Both the position numbers and the translations under genes were made by a program. This document shows positions 4,706 through 6,094 of a stretch of 6,094 bases of DNA, one piece after another. How positions within the stretch are numbered: position 1 is the first letter of the stretch; every line of letters starts with the position of its first letter. Below the pieces are notes generated by a model. The model had not been told where the DNA came from, searched no databases, and saw only the letters and a list, made by a program, of their open reading frames with translations. This stretch comes from JBFLVN01 sp040758475 (GTDB taxonomy: Bacteria; JAGRBM01), in NCBI GenBank assembly GCA_040758475.1, contig JBFLVN010000226.1, forward strand, positions 1 through 6,094. The letters are read 5' to 3'.

Positions 4706-5622
4706 ACGGCGGTAGCCCGGCTTCGCCGGGGTTCTCTCCCGAGCCGGCAGACGGGCTGGATGGGGCAGGGGTCGCACTTCACGGCCATCCGCCGGTGGGG
4801 GCAATCGCGAAGTATTCCCAGCCGCGCGAGGGCGAAATCGAAGCGCACCGGGTCCTCCGGGTCGATCCGCGCGAGCTTTTCCGTCACCTCTTCGGCCATC
4901 TTCCAATTGACGGTCTTCCGTTTCGTAAGGCCGATGTACCGCACGATGCGGGAAAGATGCGTATCCAGCGGGATGCGAAGGGCTGATTTCGGGAAAAAAT
5001 CCTTCCAGAGCCCCACGTCGATTTCATCGTGCCGGACCATCCAGCGCGCGTACATCGCCAGGCGCTTGGAAGCGCTTCCGCTGGCGGGCGAAGCGAGGAG
5101 GAAGACGAGGCCCCGGCTTTTTGCTTTTTCCGGCGGCAAGCGGCTTTTGAGCGCCGTCGTGAGGTCGTCGAGCACGCCGGCAAGATCGCCGTGGCGGCGG
5201 AAGGATTTTTCCGCGAAATGGTCGATCGATCCTTCTTCGCCAAGGAGCCGCCCCACGGCCTGAAGGAGTAAGCGGAGATCCTCCGCGCTCACCCAACGGT
5301 GGTAGAACGCCCCGAAAGTCTCCCCGTCCATCCGCGGATCGAAGGCGGCGGCAAAGCGCGCCGGATGCTCCCCCATGGGGCGCAGGAGCGTCTCGATGGA
5401 AGCGTGGATCGTCTTCACGTTTCCGAAAGCAAAAAGGGCGGAGAGAAGGCCGGCTACCTCCTGGTCTTCGGGTTTGGAATAGCGGTGAACGAACTGGACG
5501 GGATCGCTCGAAAGAAAATCCCGGCGGTGGTAGCGGGCGAGGAGCGCCTCCAGAAAAGGCGCCAGGTCCGGCCGGCTCTGGCGCGGCCGCTGGAGAAGGG
5601 TGTTGGCCGGGGAGGCGTTCAT
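4699..5622 (-). CDS. DUF2400/TIGR02757-family protein with endonuclease-III-like cysteine loop
   Basis: A 307-residue protein (from ATG 5622; a GTG directly before it would add one residue). Recognised by family phrases: DPVQFVHRY, VAGLLSALFAFGNVKTI, SASKRLAMYARWMVR, a Gly-Leu-Trp and PLDTHLSRIVRYIGLTKRK, and DPEDPVRFDFALARLGI. The LDTH motif (Asp220) matches the VDTH of HhH-GPD base-excision glycosylases such as endonuclease III, where that Asp is catalytic. Near the C-terminus, Cys274, Cys283, Cys286 and Cys292 have spacing C-x8-C-x2-C-x5-C, close to the C-x6-C-x2-C-x5-C [4Fe-4S] loop of endonuclease III and MutY. DNA binding or repair is therefore plausible but not shown for the family. 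The last residues (GREPRRSRATAVQ) are encoded by a palindromic repeat and look like an added tail. No clear ribosome site upstream. It lies 50 bases after the EF-Tu-domain-like gene. Confidence 0.88.
   Translation of the reverse strand: MNASPANTLLQRPRQSRPDLAPFLEALLARYHRRDFLSSDPVQFVHRYSKPEDQEVAGLLSALFAFGNVKTIHASIETLLRPMGEHPARFAAAFDPRMDGETFGAFYHRWVSAEDLRLLLQAVGRLLGEEGSIDHFAEKSFRRHGDLAGVLDDLTTALKSRLPPEKAKSRGLVFLLASPASGSASKRLAMYARWMVRHDEIDVGLWKDFFPKSALRIPLDTHLSRIVRYIGLTKRKTVNWKMAEEVTEKLARIDPEDPVRFDFALARLGILRDCPHRRMAVKCDPCPIQPVCRLGREPRRSRATAVQ
4716..4730. repeat. Palindromic repeat CCCGGCTTCGCCGGG, copy 2, inside the DUF2400 3' end
   Basis: CCCGGC (4716-4721), TTC, GCCGGG (4725-4730) form a six-base-pair stem-loop sharing 14 bases with the copy at 2558-2571. 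It lies 11 bases past the stop of the DUF3943-like gene and within the last codons of the convergent DUF2400 gene. No T run follows on either strand, so it is not a classical terminator, though the stem may still protect or end transcripts. Confidence 0.5.
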
Positions 5623-5672
5623 CACGCCGCGCAGAGTAATTGAGGAAATTCTGGAAAAATCGGAGGGCGCCC

Positions 5673-6002
5673 TTACGCCGCGGTCGCGCGGCGGGGAAGG
5701 CCCTGAAGGACGACGGGGGGCTTTAGTTCCTTGCGGTCGATCCCTTCGACCACGAGGCCGGTTTTCCCTTCCTGGTGTTTTCCATCGGGCCCCACGACGC
5801 GCCGCACGACACCCAGGATCCGGAGTTCCCGCGCCGGCCCTTCGGCCGGGGCGAAGCGCAGGAGATCGCCCACGCTGGGCTCCCCGCCCAGGCGCACGCC
5901 GGTCAAATACGTCCCCTTCTCGGGAATCGTGTGGATGCTCTCCACGGAAAACGCGAAGGCGGCCTCCGGGGCGGGCGAGGGGATTTGATCAAGATCGTTC
6001 AT
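5673..6002 (-). CDS. Small free-standing protein resembling EF-Tu domain 2 (translation-factor beta-barrel)
   Basis: A 109-residue protein from ATG 6002, made of one predicted small beta-barrel. The order of motifs follows domain 2 of EF-Tu and related GTPases: FSVESIHTIPEKGTYLTGVRLGG (first two strands with the G-T-x-x-T-G turn), then PSVGDLLRF (the 'x-VGD-x' strand), a strand ELRILGVVRRV, EGKTGLVVEGIDRKEL (matching 'GxxxGLxLxGIxxxxI') and a last strand PPVVLQ. There is no GTP-binding domain, so it cannot be a translation GTPase; it may bind RNA or protein. ATG 6002 lacks a clear ribosome site. A TTG at 6047 (15 residues longer) has GGAGG six bases upstream and would overlap a possible upstream stop codon as TTGA, but the extra residues look non-protein-like and sit in a GC hairpin. 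It is followed after 50 bases by the DUF2400 gene. Confidence 0.7.
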   Translation of the reverse strand: MNDLDQIPSPAPEAAFAFSVESIHTIPEKGTYLTGVRLGGEPSVGDLLRFAPAEGPARELRILGVVRRVVGPDGKHQEGKTGLVVEGIDRKELKPPVVLQGLPRRATAA

Positions 6003-6036
6003 GGCACGAGGTAGAAGTGAGTAACCGCCGGGCCGG

Positions 6037-6055
6037 GGGGCCGTCAACCGGCCCC
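6037..6055. other. Strong GC stem-loop upstream of the EF-Tu-domain-2-like gene
   Basis: GGGGCCG (6037-6043) and CGGCCCC (6049-6055) are exact reverse complements around a five-base loop. The loop holds the possible stop codon of the upstream minus-strand frame (6044-6046) and the alternative TTG start at 6047. There is no T run after it on either strand. It could attenuate the transcript or bury the GGAGG in front of the TTG, favouring the downstream ATG. Confidence 0.4.
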
Positions 6056-6094
6056 TCCCAGGACCACGAGAATCCGCCGGGCGCCGCTCAAGGG
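6044..6094 (-). CDS. Possible last 16 codons of an upstream minus-strand gene (partial)
   Basis: Read on the minus strand from the window edge, one frame gives PLSGARRILVVLGGAG followed by TGA at 6046-6044. The residues look like a natural protein end (basic turn, hydrophobic strand, Gly turn), and the third codon positions are mostly G or C. Of the other two frames, one has an early stop and one gives Arg/Pro/Gly-rich sequence. A 16-codon open stretch is not significant in itself, so this is a tentative call. Confidence 0.3.
   Translation of the reverse strand, partial: PLSGARRILVVLGGAG

Noticed and set aside
3857..4906. A 349-codon open frame on the minus strand across the DUF3943-like gene
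   Set aside because: Its Arg/Pro/Gly/His-rich composition is typical of a shadow frame, and the opposite strand carries a signal peptide and family motifs.

Overview
The window is GC-rich, densely packed chromosomal DNA, apparently from a Gram-negative bacterium. The evidence for an outer membrane is a MotA/TolQ/ExbB-type proton channel with two ExbD/TolR-type partners, three exported proteins with classical signal peptides, and one product that looks like an outer-membrane beta-barrel. The mix of families (one ExbB with two ExbDs, a DUF3943-like protein, a DUF2400/TIGR02757 protein) would fit a deltaproteobacterial or Myxococcota-like lineage, but this is only an impression; no rRNA or marker gene is present. 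No tRNA, rRNA, CRISPR array, transposase or phage gene was seen.

Layout, left to right. (1) 1-620, plus strand: the C-terminal part of an unrecognised protein that begins in a Pro/Lys/Glu-rich linker. (2) 681-2347, minus strand: a three-gene cluster, exbB/tolQ-like, then an ExbD/TolR-like gene with a heptaglycine stretch and no membrane aspartate, then an ExbD/TolR-like gene with Asp25. A plausible sigma70-type promoter (2478-2506, minus) and a perfect 16-base palindrome lie upstream. (3) 2348-2593: the divergent intergenic region. (4) 2594-4705, plus strand: three exported-protein genes, a HEAT-repeat-like protein, a small beta-barrel-like protein and a DUF3943-like protein; the last two overlap by one base (TAATG). 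(5) 4699-6094, minus strand: a DUF2400 protein with an endonuclease-III-like cysteine loop, a small free-standing protein resembling domain 2 of EF-Tu, and perhaps the last 16 codons of another gene at the window edge.

How the genes may work together: the ExbB/ExbD genes would encode an inner-membrane motor driven by the proton motive force, working on TonB-, Tol- or gliding-type machinery whose effector is not in the window. The divergent envelope genes could share that cell-envelope theme, but nothing in the sequence proves a functional link. The minus-strand block at the right looks like an unrelated housekeeping or DNA/RNA-related group.

The points most worth a second look are the asymmetric ExbD pair, the free-standing EF-Tu-domain-2-like protein, a repeated palindrome (CCCGGCTTCGCCGG) of which one copy codes for the C-terminal tail of the DUF2400 protein, and the overlapping stop codons of two convergent genes. 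I saw no convincing wholly new system.
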